From an uncultured Collinsella sp. (GTDB lineage Bacteria; Actinomycetota; Coriobacteriia; Coriobacteriales; Coriobacteriaceae), in NCBI GenBank assembly GCA_900545605.1, contig UQZL01000003.1, positions 1-64,000 of the forward strand: a DNA stretch of 64,000 bases. The letters run 5' to 3'. The position numbers were made by a program, and so were the translations under genes. Below, one piece after another: positions 24,860 to 33,952 of this stretch. Each line of letters starts with the position of its first letter. The stretch's first letter is position 1. A model generated the notes under the pieces. That model searched no databases and had not been told where the DNA came from. It saw nothing but the letters and a program-made list of their open reading frames with translations.

Positions 24860-25637
24860 CGCGCTGCTTGAGCGCTTGGCGGCCCCGCCTGTGCGTGCCA
24901 CGCAGGAGCGTTACCGCCACGAGCTCAAATATCTCATTAACGAGGGCGAGCACGCCGCGCTTGCCTGTCGCATGGCGCCGGTGTTTAAACTGGACAAGCA
25001 TGCGCGGGCAGGCGGTTACACCATTCGCAGCCTGTACTTTGACGACTACTGCAACTCGGCCTACGAGGAAAAAGATGCCGGCATTCTCATGCGCAAAAAG
25101 TATCGCGTGCGCATCTATAACGGCAGCGACAAGGTGATTAAGCTTGAGCGCAAAAAGAAGTACGGCAGCTGGATCTACAAGGAGGACGCGCCGCTCACGC
25201 GCGGCGAGTTTGAGCAGATTCTGGCCGGCGACTACGACTTTTTGCTGAGGAGCCCCTATCCGCTCTGCCGCGAGTTCTACATCGAGTGCATCTGCAACAT
25301 GATGCGCCCGCGGACCATCGTGGACTACGAGCGCGAGCCGTGGGTGATGGATGAGGGCACCGTGCGCATTACGTTTGACATGAACGTGCGTGCCGCGGTG
25401 GGAAGCTTCGATATCTTTGACGCGACGCTGCCCGCGCTGCCGGTCCTGGAGCCCGGCAAGCTGGTAATGGAGGTCAAGTTTACGGAGTTTTGCCCGCAGC
25501 TGGTGCGCGATATGGTGCCGCCGGGAGCGGCCGAGCTTACGGCGGTCTCCAAGTACTGCCTGTGTTACGAAAAGACCGCCTACCTGCGCGGATTTAATTA
25601 CTGGGAATCGGATTTTGAGAACCGAGGGGATATTTAG
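24846..25637 (+). CDS. VTC-domain protein (polyphosphate polymerase-like)
   Basis: The VTC tunnel fold is recognisable: YRHELKYLIN at the start, TIRSLYFDDYCNSAYEEK, KKYRVRIYNG, IKLERKKKYGSWIYK, and VMEVKFTEFCPQ near the end. The basic and acidic residues needed for polyphosphate synthesis in the VTC4 family appear present. The ATG at 24846 overlaps the CotH-kinase gene by 14 bp. The trio of CotH-kinase, VTC and DUF4956 genes often occurs together. Whether it makes polyphosphate in this operon is not known. Confidence 0.8.
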   Translation: MRRASALLERLAAPPVRATQERYRHELKYLINEGEHAALACRMAPVFKLDKHARAGGYTIRSLYFDDYCNSAYEEKDAGILMRKKYRVRIYNGSDKVIKLERKKKYGSWIYKEDAPLTRGEFEQILAGDYDFLLRSPYPLCREFYIECICNMMRPRTIVDYEREPWVMDEGTVRITFDMNVRAAVGSFDIFDATLPALPVLEPGKLVMEVKFTEFCPQLVRDMVPPGAAELTAVSKYCLCYEKTAYLRGFNYWESDFENRGDI

Positions 25638-25640
25638 ACC

Positions 25641-26306
25641 ATGAGCACCAGGGACTTTTTTAAGAACTCCGTCTTGGAGGCGTTTGGCCAGGTTGACCCT
25701 GCCAAGATTGGCCTTTCGCTGCTCGTGGCGCTCGGCATGGGCATCCTGATCTATTACGTGTACAAGCGCTTTTTTACCGGCGTGGTGTATTCGCGTAGCT
25801 TTGCCGTGACGCTTGTAGGCATGTGCGTGCTCACCTGCATGGTCACGCTCGCGATCTCGACCAACGTGGTCATCTCGCTCGGTATGGTCGGTGCTCTGTC
25901 TATCGTCCGCTACCGTACGGCGGTTAAGGACCCGCTCGACCTGCTGTATCTGTTTTGGTCCATTACCACCGGAATTACGGCCGGCGCCGGCATGTACGCG
26001 CTCGTGGCGCTCACGGCCGTGGTCATCGTGGTGATGATCGCCGGCTTTGCGAGTCATCAGGACAAGGCGCGCGTGTACATGATGGTCATCCACTACACGG
26101 GTCAGACCACCGGCGACGATATCGTGCGTGCATTTGGGCGCACCAAGTTTTCCGTCAAGTCCAAGACCATGCGCGGTGACAAGGTCGAGATGGCCGTCGA
26201 GGTGTTCTCGGACGGTGTGGATATGCCCTATGCCGACGCCATCCGCGCGCTCGATGGCGTGGAAGATCTAACGTTGATCCAATACAACGGCGAATATCAC
26301 GGCTAA
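25641..26306 (+). CDS. DUF4956 membrane protein
   Basis: The product has three to four membrane segments (IGLSLLVALGMGILIYYVY, FAVTLVGMCVLTCMVTLAI, ITAGAGMYALVALTAVVIVVM) and the family hallmark SLGMVGALSIVRYRTAVKDP near residue 80. A soluble C-terminal domain of about 80 residues follows. It lies three bases after the VTC gene and is the last gene of the Pel operon. Its biochemical role is unknown; it usually travels with VTC-domain genes. Confidence 0.82.
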   Translation: MSTRDFFKNSVLEAFGQVDPAKIGLSLLVALGMGILIYYVYKRFFTGVVYSRSFAVTLVGMCVLTCMVTLAISTNVVISLGMVGALSIVRYRTAVKDPLDLLYLFWSITTGITAGAGMYALVALTAVVIVVMIAGFASHQDKARVYMMVIHYTGQTTGDDIVRAFGRTKFSVKSKTMRGDKVEMAVEVFSDGVDMPYADAIRALDGVEDLTLIQYNGEYHG

Positions 26307-26313
26307 TTTTGTT

Positions 26314-26335
26314 CCGGCGTTCTAACGAACGCCGG
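26314..26335 (+). terminator. Hairpin at end of Pel operon
   Basis: CCGGCGTTC (26314-26322), loop TAAC, GAACGCCGG (26327-26335) form a perfect 9-bp stem just after the DUF4956 stop. There is no T-run right behind it, so it may be a weak or Rho-aided terminator. Confidence 0.55.
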
Positions 26336-26418
26336 ACCGCTCGACGCTGCTTGCGCTGACGTTTTCTCGACCTGGGTGGGCTGGTCTTGGTTTGGTTTTA
26401 TGTAAAGGATGGTGCCGC

Positions 26419-27423
26419 GTGGACGTGCAACAGCTAGAAGAGTCCTGGGCTGCAAGGGCCGGCGCGCGTGAGGCGCGTCTTGTTGCGGCCTCGCACGTGC
26501 AGGCGGCGCTGTCGCTGCTGGGGATTGTGCGTCCCAGCGATCGCCTGGTCGTGTTTGCCGATGACTTTGCCGATGCGTTTGCGCGCGGCTTTGATGCCTG
26601 CGACGTTGTGCTCGTGGGGGAGCCGTCGGTTGCGGCGTTTACCGCCGCGTCCGAGGGCTTTGATGCTTCGTTTGATGCTGGCGGGTCGCATCTGTGGTGG
26701 TTCGTCAATTCCATCGGCGGGTTTGGCCTACGTGTGCCCGATCTGCGTGCGCTGGGTCGGGCGGCGCGTGAGGCCCGTGCGTTGCTCGTGGTGGATAACA
26801 CCGTGGCAAGCGTCTTTGGGTGCGATCCGCTGCGTTTGGGTGCCGTCCTGTCGCTCGAGGCACTCGACCGTGTGTGTACCGGCGTTGCGCCGCGCAAGCT
26901 CGTCGCCGCTTCGGTGGCGCGCTCGCAGCTTAAGCGCCATCGCGTGGATGCCGCCGCCGAGTGTGCGCATGCGCTTCTTGCGGATTGCGGTGCGTCTGCA
27001 CTCGACCTTTCTGCTAATGAGGCTTGCATGCTGGAGCGGGGGCTGTCTTCGCTCGACGCTCGCATGCAGGCCCACTTCGATCGCGCCCGTGCGCTGGCCG
27101 AGTATCTGGCCGCCAACGAGATGGTACGCAACGTGCGCTATCCCGGGCTGACCTCGCATCCCGACCATGCGGTTGCAACGGGAATCCTCGAGCACGGCTT
27201 TGGCCCGGCAGTTGAGTTTGACCTTATCGAGCGAAGTGCTGGTGAGCTGTTCGACACATTGCCGGGGGAGTTCCGCACGTCGCCCGCCGGCGGCTCAGCA
27301 ACGCGCCTTTCGGCCCCGCGCGGTAAGCGGGGGAGCGCCATCCGCCTCTTCGCCGGCACCGACGACCCCCTAACCGTAGCCGCCGCCCTAGACAACGCCC
27401 TCCGCAAATTAGCTACTCTTTGA
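26419..27423 (+). CDS. Cys/Met-metabolism PLP-fold protein lacking the usual lysine
   Basis: The layout follows cystathionine-lyase-type PLP enzymes: LVVDNTVASVFGCDPLRLGA matches the aspartate strand (DNT), and the C-terminal part with VRNVRYPGLTSHPDH and SATRLSAPRG matches the small domain. The expected S-x-T-K-y-x-GH block after it reads LSLEALDRVCTG, so the PLP-binding lysine is missing. It may be a degenerate or non-catalytic relative, or the lysine may lie elsewhere. GTG 26419 follows AAAGGA; the frame is open further upstream. Its end overlaps the convergent regulator gene by 11 bp. Confidence 0.6.
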   Translation: MDVQQLEESWAARAGAREARLVAASHVQAALSLLGIVRPSDRLVVFADDFADAFARGFDACDVVLVGEPSVAAFTAASEGFDASFDAGGSHLWWFVNSIGGFGLRVPDLRALGRAAREARALLVVDNTVASVFGCDPLRLGAVLSLEALDRVCTGVAPRKLVAASVARSQLKRHRVDAAAECAHALLADCGASALDLSANEACMLERGLSSLDARMQAHFDRARALAEYLAANEMVRNVRYPGLTSHPDHAVATGILEHGFGPAVEFDLIERSAGELFDTLPGEFRTSPAGGSATRLSAPRGKRGSAIRLFAGTDDPLTVAAALDNALRKLATL

Positions 27424-27757
27424 TGCTGGCGATGAGGTTGTTTGCTTTGGTGGCGATGACGTTGTTGATTTCTGTCTGCAGCTCCTCGTAGACCGCGATG
27501 GCTCGCTCGCCGGCTGGCGTGAGCGTGGATCCGCGGGCGCCGTCGCGCTCGATGAGCTTGCAGCCCAGCTGTCCTTCAGCCTCATTCACGATGCGCCAGG
27601 CCTTGGAATACGCCATGCCCATGCTCTTGGCGGCACGGTTGAGCGAGTGCTCGCGGGCAATACCCTGCAGCAGCAAGACGCAGCCGTGGCCGAAGACGCC
27701 CGGTAGATCTTTGTCGCACGCTTGAATGACCAACTTTGCCGTCGTCTTGTACTCCAT
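27413..27757 (-). CDS. ModE-like winged-helix regulator
   Basis: The 114-residue product is the LysR-type winged helix of the ModE family (SLNRAAKSMGMAYSKAWRIVNEAE, then GCKLIERDGARGSTLTPAGE) without the molybdate-binding TOBE domains. Short ModE-like proteins regulate transport or redox genes. ATG 27757 is preceded by GGAG; a GTG three codons earlier is the other option. No target gene is evident next to it. Confidence 0.75.
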   Translation of the reverse strand: MEYKTTAKLVIQACDKDLPGVFGHGCVLLLQGIAREHSLNRAAKSMGMAYSKAWRIVNEAEGQLGCKLIERDGARGSTLTPAGERAIAVYEELQTEINNVIATKANNLIASIKE

Positions 27758-27842
27758 GTGCTCCACGTCTCCCCGCTAAAGTGTTTGCTGGGCAAACGCA
27801 AAGCCTGCGTCAAGCCCTCGTGTGCTCTTCTTAAATCATGCA

Positions 27843-27871
27843 TTGTAGCAGTCAAAGTGCGTTAAGATACT
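27843..27871 (+). promoter_or_regulatory. Promoter of guaB
   Basis: TTGTAG (27843-27848) and GATACT (27866-27871) are spaced by 17 bp, about 80 bp before the guaB start. Confidence 0.5.
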
Positions 27872-27950
27872 TCCCCAGTATTGGGCGCCCAAGGTTGGGC
27901 TGGGTCCTACGAGGCCTGCAGCCGACCGGTCGCATGGAAAAAGGAGAAAC

Positions 27951-29462
27951 ATGGCTACGTTCTTTCCCGGTGAGTCCCACACGTTTTCGGAGTATCTGCT
28001 GGTCCCTGGTTACTCGTCCTCGCAGTGCATCCCCAACAACGTCTCTCTTAAGACGCCGCTGACCCGCTTTAAGCGCGGTGAGAAGCCGGCAATCACCCTG
28101 AACATCCCCATGGTTTCCGCCATCATGCAGTCCGTCTCGGGCGTCGACATGGGTGTCGCGCTCGCTACCGAGGGTGGCCTGTCCTTCATCTATGGTTCCC
28201 AGAGCGCCGAGTCCGAGGCCGCTATGGTCAAGGCCGTCAAGGATCACAAGGCCGGCTTCGTTCAGTCCGATTCCACGCTGACCCCCGACATGACCATGGA
28301 GCAGGTCATCGAGCTCAAGGAGAAGACTGGTCACTCCACCATGCCGGTTACCGACGACGGCACTCCCAAGGGTAAGCTCCTGGGTATCGTCACCAGCCGT
28401 GACTATCGCCCCAGCCGCGATGACCACCAGACGAAGGTCTCCGAGTTCATGACCCCGCGTGAGCAGCTCATCGTGGGCGACAAGAACATCAGCCTCAAGG
28501 TTGCCAACGACGTCATCTGGGACAATAAGCTCAACGCCCTGCCCATCGTCGACGACAACGATCACCTGATGGGCATCGTCTTCCGCAAGGACTACGACAG
28601 CCACAAGACCAACCCCAACGAGCTGCTCGACGGCGATAAGCGCTACATGGTTGGCGCCGGCATCAACACCCGCGACTATGCCGAGCGTGTGCCGCTGCTC
28701 ATCGAGGCCGGTGCCGACGTCCTGTGTATCGACTCTTCCGAGGGCTTCAGCGAGTGGCAGAAGCGCACCATCGAGTGGATTCGCGCCAACTACGGCGAGG
28801 ACGTCAAGGTCGGTGCCGGTAACGTCGTCGACGCCGAGGGCTTCCGCTTCCTGGCCGACTGCGGTGCCGACTTCATCAAGGTCGGTATCGGCGGCGGTTC
28901 CATCTGCATTACCCGCGAGACCAAGGGCATCGGCCGTGGCCAGGCCACCGCGTTGATCGACGTCTGCCGTGCTCGCGACGAGTACTACGAGGAGACCGGC
29001 GTCTACGTGCCCGTGTGCTCCGACGGCGGTATCGTCTACGACTACCACATGACGCTCGCCCTTGCCATGGGCGCCGACTTTATGATGCTGGGCCGCTACT
29101 TCGCCCGCTTTGACGAGAGCCCGACCGAGCGCGTCAACGTCAACGGCCAGTACATGAAGGAGTACTGGGGCGAGGGTTCCGCGCGTGCCCGCAACTGGCA
29201 GCGCTACGACCTGGGCGGCGCCGCGAAGCTCAGCTTCGTCGAGGGCGTCGACTCCTACGTCCCGTACGCCGGCTCCCTCAAGGACGGCGTGGGCGGCACG
29301 CTTTACAAGGTTAAGTCCACGATGTGCAACTGCGGTGCCCTCTCGATCCCCGAGCTCCAGGAAAAGGCACGCCTGACCCTGGTGAGCTCCACCTCCATCG
29401 TCGAAGGCGGCGCCCACGACGTAGTCGTCAAGGATTCGCAGCAAAGCGTCAGCTACCGCTAA
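27951..29462 (+). CDS. guaB: IMP dehydrogenase
   Basis: GuaB oxidises IMP to XMP with NAD, the first committed step to GMP. The two CBS domains lie in residues about 105-225 ([34 protein letters not shown]). The catalytic loop is [12 protein letters not shown], with the active cysteine near residue 320, and [13 protein letters not shown] follows. The length of 503 residues is normal. ATG 27951 follows AAAGGAGAAAC. It appears to be a single-gene transcript with the promoter at 27843-27871. Confidence 0.95.
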   Translation: MATFFPGESHTFSEYLLVPGYSSSQCIPNNVSLKTPLTRFKRGEKPAITLNIPMVSAIMQSVSGVDMGVALATEGGLSFIYGSQSAESEAAMVKAVKDHKAGFVQSDSTLTPDMTMEQVIELKEKTGHSTMPVTDDGTPKGKLLGIVTSRDYRPSRDDHQTKVSEFMTPREQLIVGDKNISLKVANDVIWDNKLNALPIVDDNDHLMGIVFRKDYDSHKTNPNELLDGDKRYMVGAGINTRDYAERVPLLIEAGADVLCIDSSEGFSEWQKRTIEWIRANYGEDVKVGAGNVVDAEGFRFLADCGADFIKVGIGGGSICITRETKGIGRGQATALIDVCRARDEYYEETGVYVPVCSDGGIVYDYHMTLALAMGADFMMLGRYFARFDESPTERVNVNGQYMKEYWGEGSARARNWQRYDLGGAAKLSFVEGVDSYVPYAGSLKDGVGGTLYKVKSTMCNCGALSIPELQEKARLTLVSSTSIVEGGAHDVVVKDSQQSVSYR

Positions 29463-29467
29463 GCGGC

Positions 29468-29561
29468 TTTCCCAAGCACCGCACCTTGCCGTTCAAACCG
29501 TCGCTCGCGTACCAAAGTACGCGTCGCTCCTCCTTCACGGCAATCTGCGGCACTTGGAAAA
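29468..29561. repeat. Long imperfect hairpin after guaB
   Basis: CGCGTAC (29506-29512) and GTACGCG (29517-29523) form the inner stem around CAAA. TTGCCGT/ACGGCAA (29486-29492 and 29537-29543), CCGCA/TGCGG and CAAG/CTTG extend it outward. It looks like a repetitive extragenic element that may occur elsewhere in the genome. Confidence 0.55.
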
Positions 29562-29621
29562 CCCGTCCATACTTGGATGGGTAACAAATAGCGGTTGATT
29601 CACAACCACGTTATTTAGATA

Positions 29622-29660
29622 AAGCGAGATGCATGCAAGTCGTAGGCATCTCGCTTGTTG
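29622..29660. terminator. Stem-loop, possible terminator
   Basis: AAGCGAGATGC (29622-29632) and GCATCTCGCTT (29646-29656) are perfectly complementary around a 13-nt loop, followed by a weak T-rich GTTGTATTTG. Confidence 0.55.
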
Positions 29661-29680
29661 TATTTGCTATCATCAGTCAA

Positions 29681-29822
29681 GTTAACCTTAGGGTCGGTCG
29701 GCTTGGCTTTGTTCGCTACAAGTTCCGCACGCAAAGAAGAGCACTTAATGTGCTCTTCGTCTTGCGCAGGACTGTCCGCAGTAGCGAATAAAGCCAAGCC
29801 GACCGACCCCAGCTAAGATTAA
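29681..29822. repeat. Long inverted repeat before leuS
   Basis: Two 29-nt arms at 29691-29719 and 29781-29809 match at 28 positions. TTAAcCTTAG and CTAAGaTTAA extend the pairing outward. An inner hairpin GAAGAGCAC/GTGCTCTTC sits at 29736-29758. The structure ends a few bases before the leuS ribosome binding site AAAGGAG. Confidence 0.75.
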
Positions 29823-29832
29823 AGGAGCTGAT

Positions 29833-32409
29833 ATGTGCGATTGCACAGATCATAAGGACGAGATCCCTGCATACGACGCGCAGGCCATTGAGTCCAGGTG
29901 GATGAAGGCCTGGGAGGACTCCAATCTCTTTGCCGTCGACACCGACGACAGCAAGCCCAAGAAGTACGTGCTCGAGATGTTCCCGTATCCGTCGGGCGAC
30001 CTGCACATGGGCCACGCGCGCAACTATACCATCGGCGATGCCATGGCCCGTCAGGCCCGCATGCGCGGCTACGACGTGCTGCACCCCATCGGCTTCGATG
30101 CCTTTGGTCTGCCTGCCGAGAACGCCGCCATCAAGCACAACACGCAGGCTGCCGCCTGGACGTATAAGAACATGGATCAGGCACTCGCCACGATGAAGCG
30201 CATGGGCTTCTCCTACGATCTGGATCGCATGGTCAAGACCTGCAGCCCCGACTACTACCGCTGGGGTCAGTGGATCTTTGAGAAGCTGTGGGAAAAGGGC
30301 CTGGTCTACCGCAAGAAGAACCCTGTCAATTGGTGCCCCACCTGCAAGACCGTTCTGGCTAACGAGCAGGTCACCGAGGGCAAGTGTTGGCGCTGCGGCA
30401 CCGAGCCCGAGAAGCGCGACCTGGAGCAGTGGTACTTCAAGATTACCGAGTACTCCCAGGAGCTGCTCGACGATCTGGAGAAGCTCCCCGGCTGGCCCGA
30501 GCGCGTCAAGCAGATGCAGGCCAACTGGATCGGCCGCTCCGAGGGCGCCGAGGTCGACTTTACCCTGTGCGACCAGGATGGCGAGCCCATCGAGGGCGAC
30601 GAGGGTAAGATCACCGTCTTCACCACGCGTGCCGACACCCTTTTTGGCGTCTCCTTCTTTGTCCTGGCTCCCGAGTACGCCGGCCTGCATGAGCTCGTCG
30701 AGGGCACGGAGTACGAGGAGGCCGTCACCAAGATCGTCGAGGACTCCAAGCATATCTCTGCCGTCGAGCGTGCCCAGGGCACCCTCGAAAAGCACGGTGC
30801 CTTCACGGGCCGCTATGTGGTAAACCCCGTCAACGGCGAGAAGGTCCCTGTGTGGGTTGCCGACTACGTCGTTGCCGACTACGGCACCGGTGCCGTCATG
30901 GCCGTTCCCTGCGGCGACCAGCGCGACTTTGAGTTCGCCCGCAAGTACGACCTGCCGATCGTGCCGATCATCCTGGACGATGACGACCGCGCAGCCGTCG
31001 AGGCTAACGGCGAGACCATCGATACCTTCCATGCCGAGACCGTCGACTGGGATTGCGCCCACGCTGCCGAGGGCACGCTCGTCCAGTCCGGCAAGTACAC
31101 CGGTATGCGCGGCGGCAAGCACTCCGAGGGCGAGGCTGCAATCGTGGCTGACCTCGAGGCCATGGGCTGCGGTCGTCGTAAGGTCGAGTTCCGTCTGCGC
31201 GACTGGCTCATTTCCCGCCAGCGCTATTGGGGCAACCCCATCCCGGCCATCCACTGCGAGCACTGCGGCATCGTGCCCGTGCCCGAGGACCAGCTGCCGG
31301 TAACGCTGCCCGAGAACCTGGACCTGGGCGCCGGCGAGACCCTCGCCGAGTGCAAGGAGTTCTACGAGACCACCTGCCCGGTCTGCGGCCGCCCGGCCAA
31401 GCGCGAGACCGATACCATGGACACCTTCACCTGCTCCAGCTGGTACTACCTGCGCTATACCGATCCGCACAACACCGAGCTGCCCTTCTCCCGCGAGGCC
31501 GCCGACCGTTGGATGCCCGTCGATAACTACATCGGCGGCATCGAGCACGCCATTCTGCACCTGCTCTACAGCCGCTTCTTTACCAAGGCACTGCGCGACC
31601 TGGGCCTGCTGAGTGTGGACGAGCCCTTCACCAACCTGCTGTGCCAGGGCATGGTCAAGGACGAGAACGGCGACACCATGTCCAAGTCCAAGGGCAACGT
31701 CGTGCCCCCGAGCTCGGTCATCGAGCCCTACGGCGCCGACACCATGCGTCTGGCGATCCTGTTTATCGCCCCGCCCGAGAAGGACTTCGACTGGGATCCC
31801 AAGGCCGTTGAGGGCGCCAACCGCTTCATCAAGCGCGCCTGGCGTATCGTGTGGCAGCTCGTCCAGTCCGGCGACGCCAACGTGGCCTTCGACAAGTCCG
31901 CGCTCAACGAGGTTGCGATGAAGCTCTATCGCGAGCGTCACCGCACCATCGCCAAGTGCACCGAGGACTTCGATCGCGGCCAGTTCAACACCGCCATCTC
32001 GGCCGTCATGGAACTCGTCAATGCCGCGAGTGCTTACCTCAATGCTACTGAGGGCGCTTCTCGTGACAAGGCGATGTGCTACGGCGTGGCTAAGGATATC
32101 GTGAGCGTCCTTGCCCCCATCTGCCCGTTCTGGGCCGACGAGCTGTGGCACGAGGCGCTCGGCTGCGAGGGCAACGCCTACACCGCCGCCTGGCCCGAGT
32201 TCGACCTGGCCGAGTCCGTTGAGGACACGGTGCAGATCGTGGTCCAGGTGCTTGGTAAGGTCCGCGGCCGCGTCGAGGTGGCCCGTAATGCCTCCAATGA
32301 GGATATGCAGGCTGCCGCCGAGGCCGCCGTCGCCAAGTGGCTCGAGGACAAGACGGTCGTCAAGGCCATCTGCGTGCCCGGGAAGCTGGTCAACCTGGTG
32401 GTCAAGTAA
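29833..32409 (+). CDS. leuS: Leucyl-tRNA synthetase
   Basis: LeuS charges tRNA-Leu. The class I motifs are clear: [20 protein letters not shown] near residue 50 (the HIGH-type motif HMGH) and MSKSKGNVV near 618 (KMSKS). The zinc-binding insert (CPTCK, CWRCG) and the CP1 editing domain (residues about 220-420) are intact. The length of 858 residues is normal. ATG 29833 follows AAAGGAG. The transcript would start within or before the large inverted repeat upstream. Confidence 0.96.
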   Translation: MCDCTDHKDEIPAYDAQAIESRWMKAWEDSNLFAVDTDDSKPKKYVLEMFPYPSGDLHMGHARNYTIGDAMARQARMRGYDVLHPIGFDAFGLPAENAAIKHNTQAAAWTYKNMDQALATMKRMGFSYDLDRMVKTCSPDYYRWGQWIFEKLWEKGLVYRKKNPVNWCPTCKTVLANEQVTEGKCWRCGTEPEKRDLEQWYFKITEYSQELLDDLEKLPGWPERVKQMQANWIGRSEGAEVDFTLCDQDGEPIEGDEGKITVFTTRADTLFGVSFFVLAPEYAGLHELVEGTEYEEAVTKIVEDSKHISAVERAQGTLEKHGAFTGRYVVNPVNGEKVPVWVADYVVADYGTGAVMAVPCGDQRDFEFARKYDLPIVPIILDDDDRAAVEANGETIDTFHAETVDWDCAHAAEGTLVQSGKYTGMRGGKHSEGEAAIVADLEAMGCGRRKVEFRLRDWLISRQRYWGNPIPAIHCEHCGIVPVPEDQLPVTLPENLDLGAGETLAECKEFYETTCPVCGRPAKRETDTMDTFTCSSWYYLRYTDPHNTELPFSREAADRWMPVDNYIGGIEHAILHLLYSRFFTKALRDLGLLSVDEPFTNLLCQGMVKDENGDTMSKSKGNVVPPSSVIEPYGADTMRLAILFIAPPEKDFDWDPKAVEGANRFIKRAWRIVWQLVQSGDANVAFDKSALNEVAMKLYRERHRTIAKCTEDFDRGQFNTAISAVMELVNAASAYLNATEGASRDKAMCYGVAKDIVSVLAPICPFWADELWHEALGCEGNAYTAAWPEFDLAESVEDTVQIVVQVLGKVRGRVEVARNASNEDMQAAAEAAVAKWLEDKTVVKAICVPGKLVNLVVK

Positions 32410-32437
32410 GCACTGCGCGCTTAACTGACGCATAAAA

Positions 32438-32473
32438 GACGAGGGGCGATCCGGTTGGGTCGTCCCTCGTTTT
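32438..32473 (+). terminator. Intrinsic terminator of leuS
   Basis: GACGAGGGGCGATCC pairs with GGGTCGTCCCTCGT around a short loop and runs into TTTTG. Confidence 0.75.
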
Positions 32474-32513
32474 GTGTTGTATGACCTGCTTAGTCAGTGC
32501 GTCGCACCGTCTT

Positions 32514-33086
32514 CTACGGGATGTGTACCAGGTCCCTAAAGTAAACGTTGCCCGTTTGCTCCTCGAACATCCAGATGTTGAGGTAGATGTCGTTGAGGTC
32601 GTTGTTCACATCAAAGTCCGGGTCGTCGAAGGTGCCTACAAAGGTGAGCATGGCGCGCGTTTCCTCGCCTGCTGCGACCTGCTGGCGCATGCGCACATCG
32701 CGGAGCACGCCGTTGACGTAGGCATAGGAGTCCACATCGCCAAACATCATATCGACACCGGTGTTGTTGGTCACCGAAAAGACGAGCGCGGCGTCGCCGT
32801 AGCCGTCGGTGTCCTTGCCCACGCAGGTAACATGGACGTTCTCGTCTGCCTCAAGGTCGATGGGGAACTGTTCTTGGGGGTCGGGGTCCAAACCCTGGGG
32901 ATCGACGATGTCTTCGTTTATTTTGTCGAAGCTCTCCGATGACGTCGTTTTCTCGATGGCTTTTGTGCTGCCGAGATCCGGTTCGCATGGTCCGGTTTTG
33001 CCATCGATGTTGTTGCAGGCCGTCAGAGCGAACGAACAGGCAGCTACGACGAGCGCGGTCGCGCAGAGGGTGCCTAGGCGTTCCAT
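32514..33086 (-). CDS. Lipoprotein of unknown function
   Basis: The 190-residue product has a signal peptide ending in the lipobox LTAC (Cys near residue 24), an acidic linker rich in D, E and P, then about 110 residues that look like an immunoglobulin-type beta sandwich (ALVFSVTNNTGVDMMF). It would be anchored to the outside of the membrane. ATG 33086 lies four bases after AAGGAGG. It is convergent with leuS and divergent from rimP. Confidence 0.65.
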   Translation of the reverse strand: MERLGTLCATALVVAACSFALTACNNIDGKTGPCEPDLGSTKAIEKTTSSESFDKINEDIVDPQGLDPDPQEQFPIDLEADENVHVTCVGKDTDGYGDAALVFSVTNNTGVDMMFGDVDSYAYVNGVLRDVRMRQQVAAGEETRAMLTFVGTFDDPDFDVNNDLNDIYLNIWMFEEQTGNVYFRDLVHIP

Positions 33087-33349
33087 GGATCCTCCTTGCC
33101 GTGGAGATACTGGAAGGTTGTGTGGTCAATGCGTGCGGCAGGCTTTCTCGCTACAGAATGCCTCTCAGCTTTAGTCTGGCCGATGTGCGCCCAGGGATGG
33201 AATGCCCATAGGGCCCGATTCGGTCGGCGCTCTGGGACGCATGGCCCGTTTTGGGGCTGTTGAGGGTGCGCCGCATGGGGCTCCTCGGTCAATTGTCCTA
33301 TTCTTGTGGAGAACCTGTGCGCACGCTGACCTGCAGATTCGTACTGTGC
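33087..33349. other. Divergent intergenic region
   Basis: This stretch separates the lipoprotein gene from the rimP operon. Apart from the lipoprotein ribosome binding site and the rimP promoter beginning at 33350, I see no gene or strong structure. Confidence 0.4.
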
Positions 33350-33378
33350 TTGCGCGTTTCCGCAGCTATTGGTATAGT
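33350..33378 (+). promoter_or_regulatory. Promoter of the rimP-nusA-infB operon
   Basis: TTGCGC (33350-33355) and TATAGT (33373-33378) are 17 bp apart and lie just before the leader hairpin. Confidence 0.6.
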
Positions 33379-33403
33379 TTGCTTGCAAATGAAGTTGTAA
33401 TTG

Positions 33404-33436
33404 AAAGAAGTGGGGTTTCGGCCCCGCTTCTTTTTT
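33404..33436 (+). terminator. Leader attenuator-like terminator before rimP
   Basis: AGAAGTGGGG pairs with CCCCGCTTCT around TTTCGG and is followed by TTTTTT. It lies between the promoter and the GGAGGT of rimP, so it would end transcripts early unless read through. Confidence 0.75.
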
Positions 33437-33456
33437 GTATGGATGGAGGTGCCGCA

Positions 33457-33951
33457 ATGGTCAAGACCAAGACCGAGCAGGCGATCATCGACGCGCTCGA
33501 GGCCGTCGCTCCCCAGCACGATGTCGACATCGTCGACGTCGAGCTCGTGGGCGCCACCAAGGCCCCCTGCGTGCGCGTGCGTATCGAGGGTGCCGAGGGT
33601 CAGAGCCTGTCTCTCAACGACGTCACGGCCAACACCAAGTGGGTCGGCGATGTGATTGAGGAGCTCGACCCTATCTCTTCGAGCTATACGCTCGAGGTGT
33701 CGAGCCCGGGTATGGCGCGCCCGCTGCGCCGCCCGAGTGACTTTGCCCGCTTTGTGGGCGAGAACTGTGAGCTCACCTCCACCGCTACCGAGGGCCGTCG
33801 CAAGTACGCCGGCATGATTGCCGCTGCGACCGAGACCGACGTGACCCTCGAGCTCGAGGACGGCGAGTCCGTCACCCTCGATTTCTCTGATGTAAAAAAG
33901 TGCAAGTTGAAGCCCACCTACGACTTCAAGCCCGCGAAGGAAGGAAAGTAA
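33457..33951 (+). CDS. rimP: Ribosome maturation factor RimP
   Basis: RimP helps mature the small ribosomal subunit. The sequence shows the family pattern DVELVGATKAPCVRVRIEG, then YTLEVSSPGMARPLRRPSDF and the C-terminal SH3-like KKCKLKPTYDF. ATG 33457 lies six bases after GGAGGT and gives 164 residues; the frame is open far upstream but that part is not coding. It is the first gene of the operon and is followed by nusA after one base. Confidence 0.92.
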   Translation: MVKTKTEQAIIDALEAVAPQHDVDIVDVELVGATKAPCVRVRIEGAEGQSLSLNDVTANTKWVGDVIEELDPISSSYTLEVSSPGMARPLRRPSDFARFVGENCELTSTATEGRRKYAGMIAAATETDVTLELEDGESVTLDFSDVKKCKLKPTYDFKPAKEGK

Positions 33952-33952
33952 G

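Noticed and set aside
29681..29822. T-box riboswitch upstream of leuS
   Set aside because: The leader is a long near-perfect inverted repeat and lacks the conserved T-box sequence and specifier loop arrangement.
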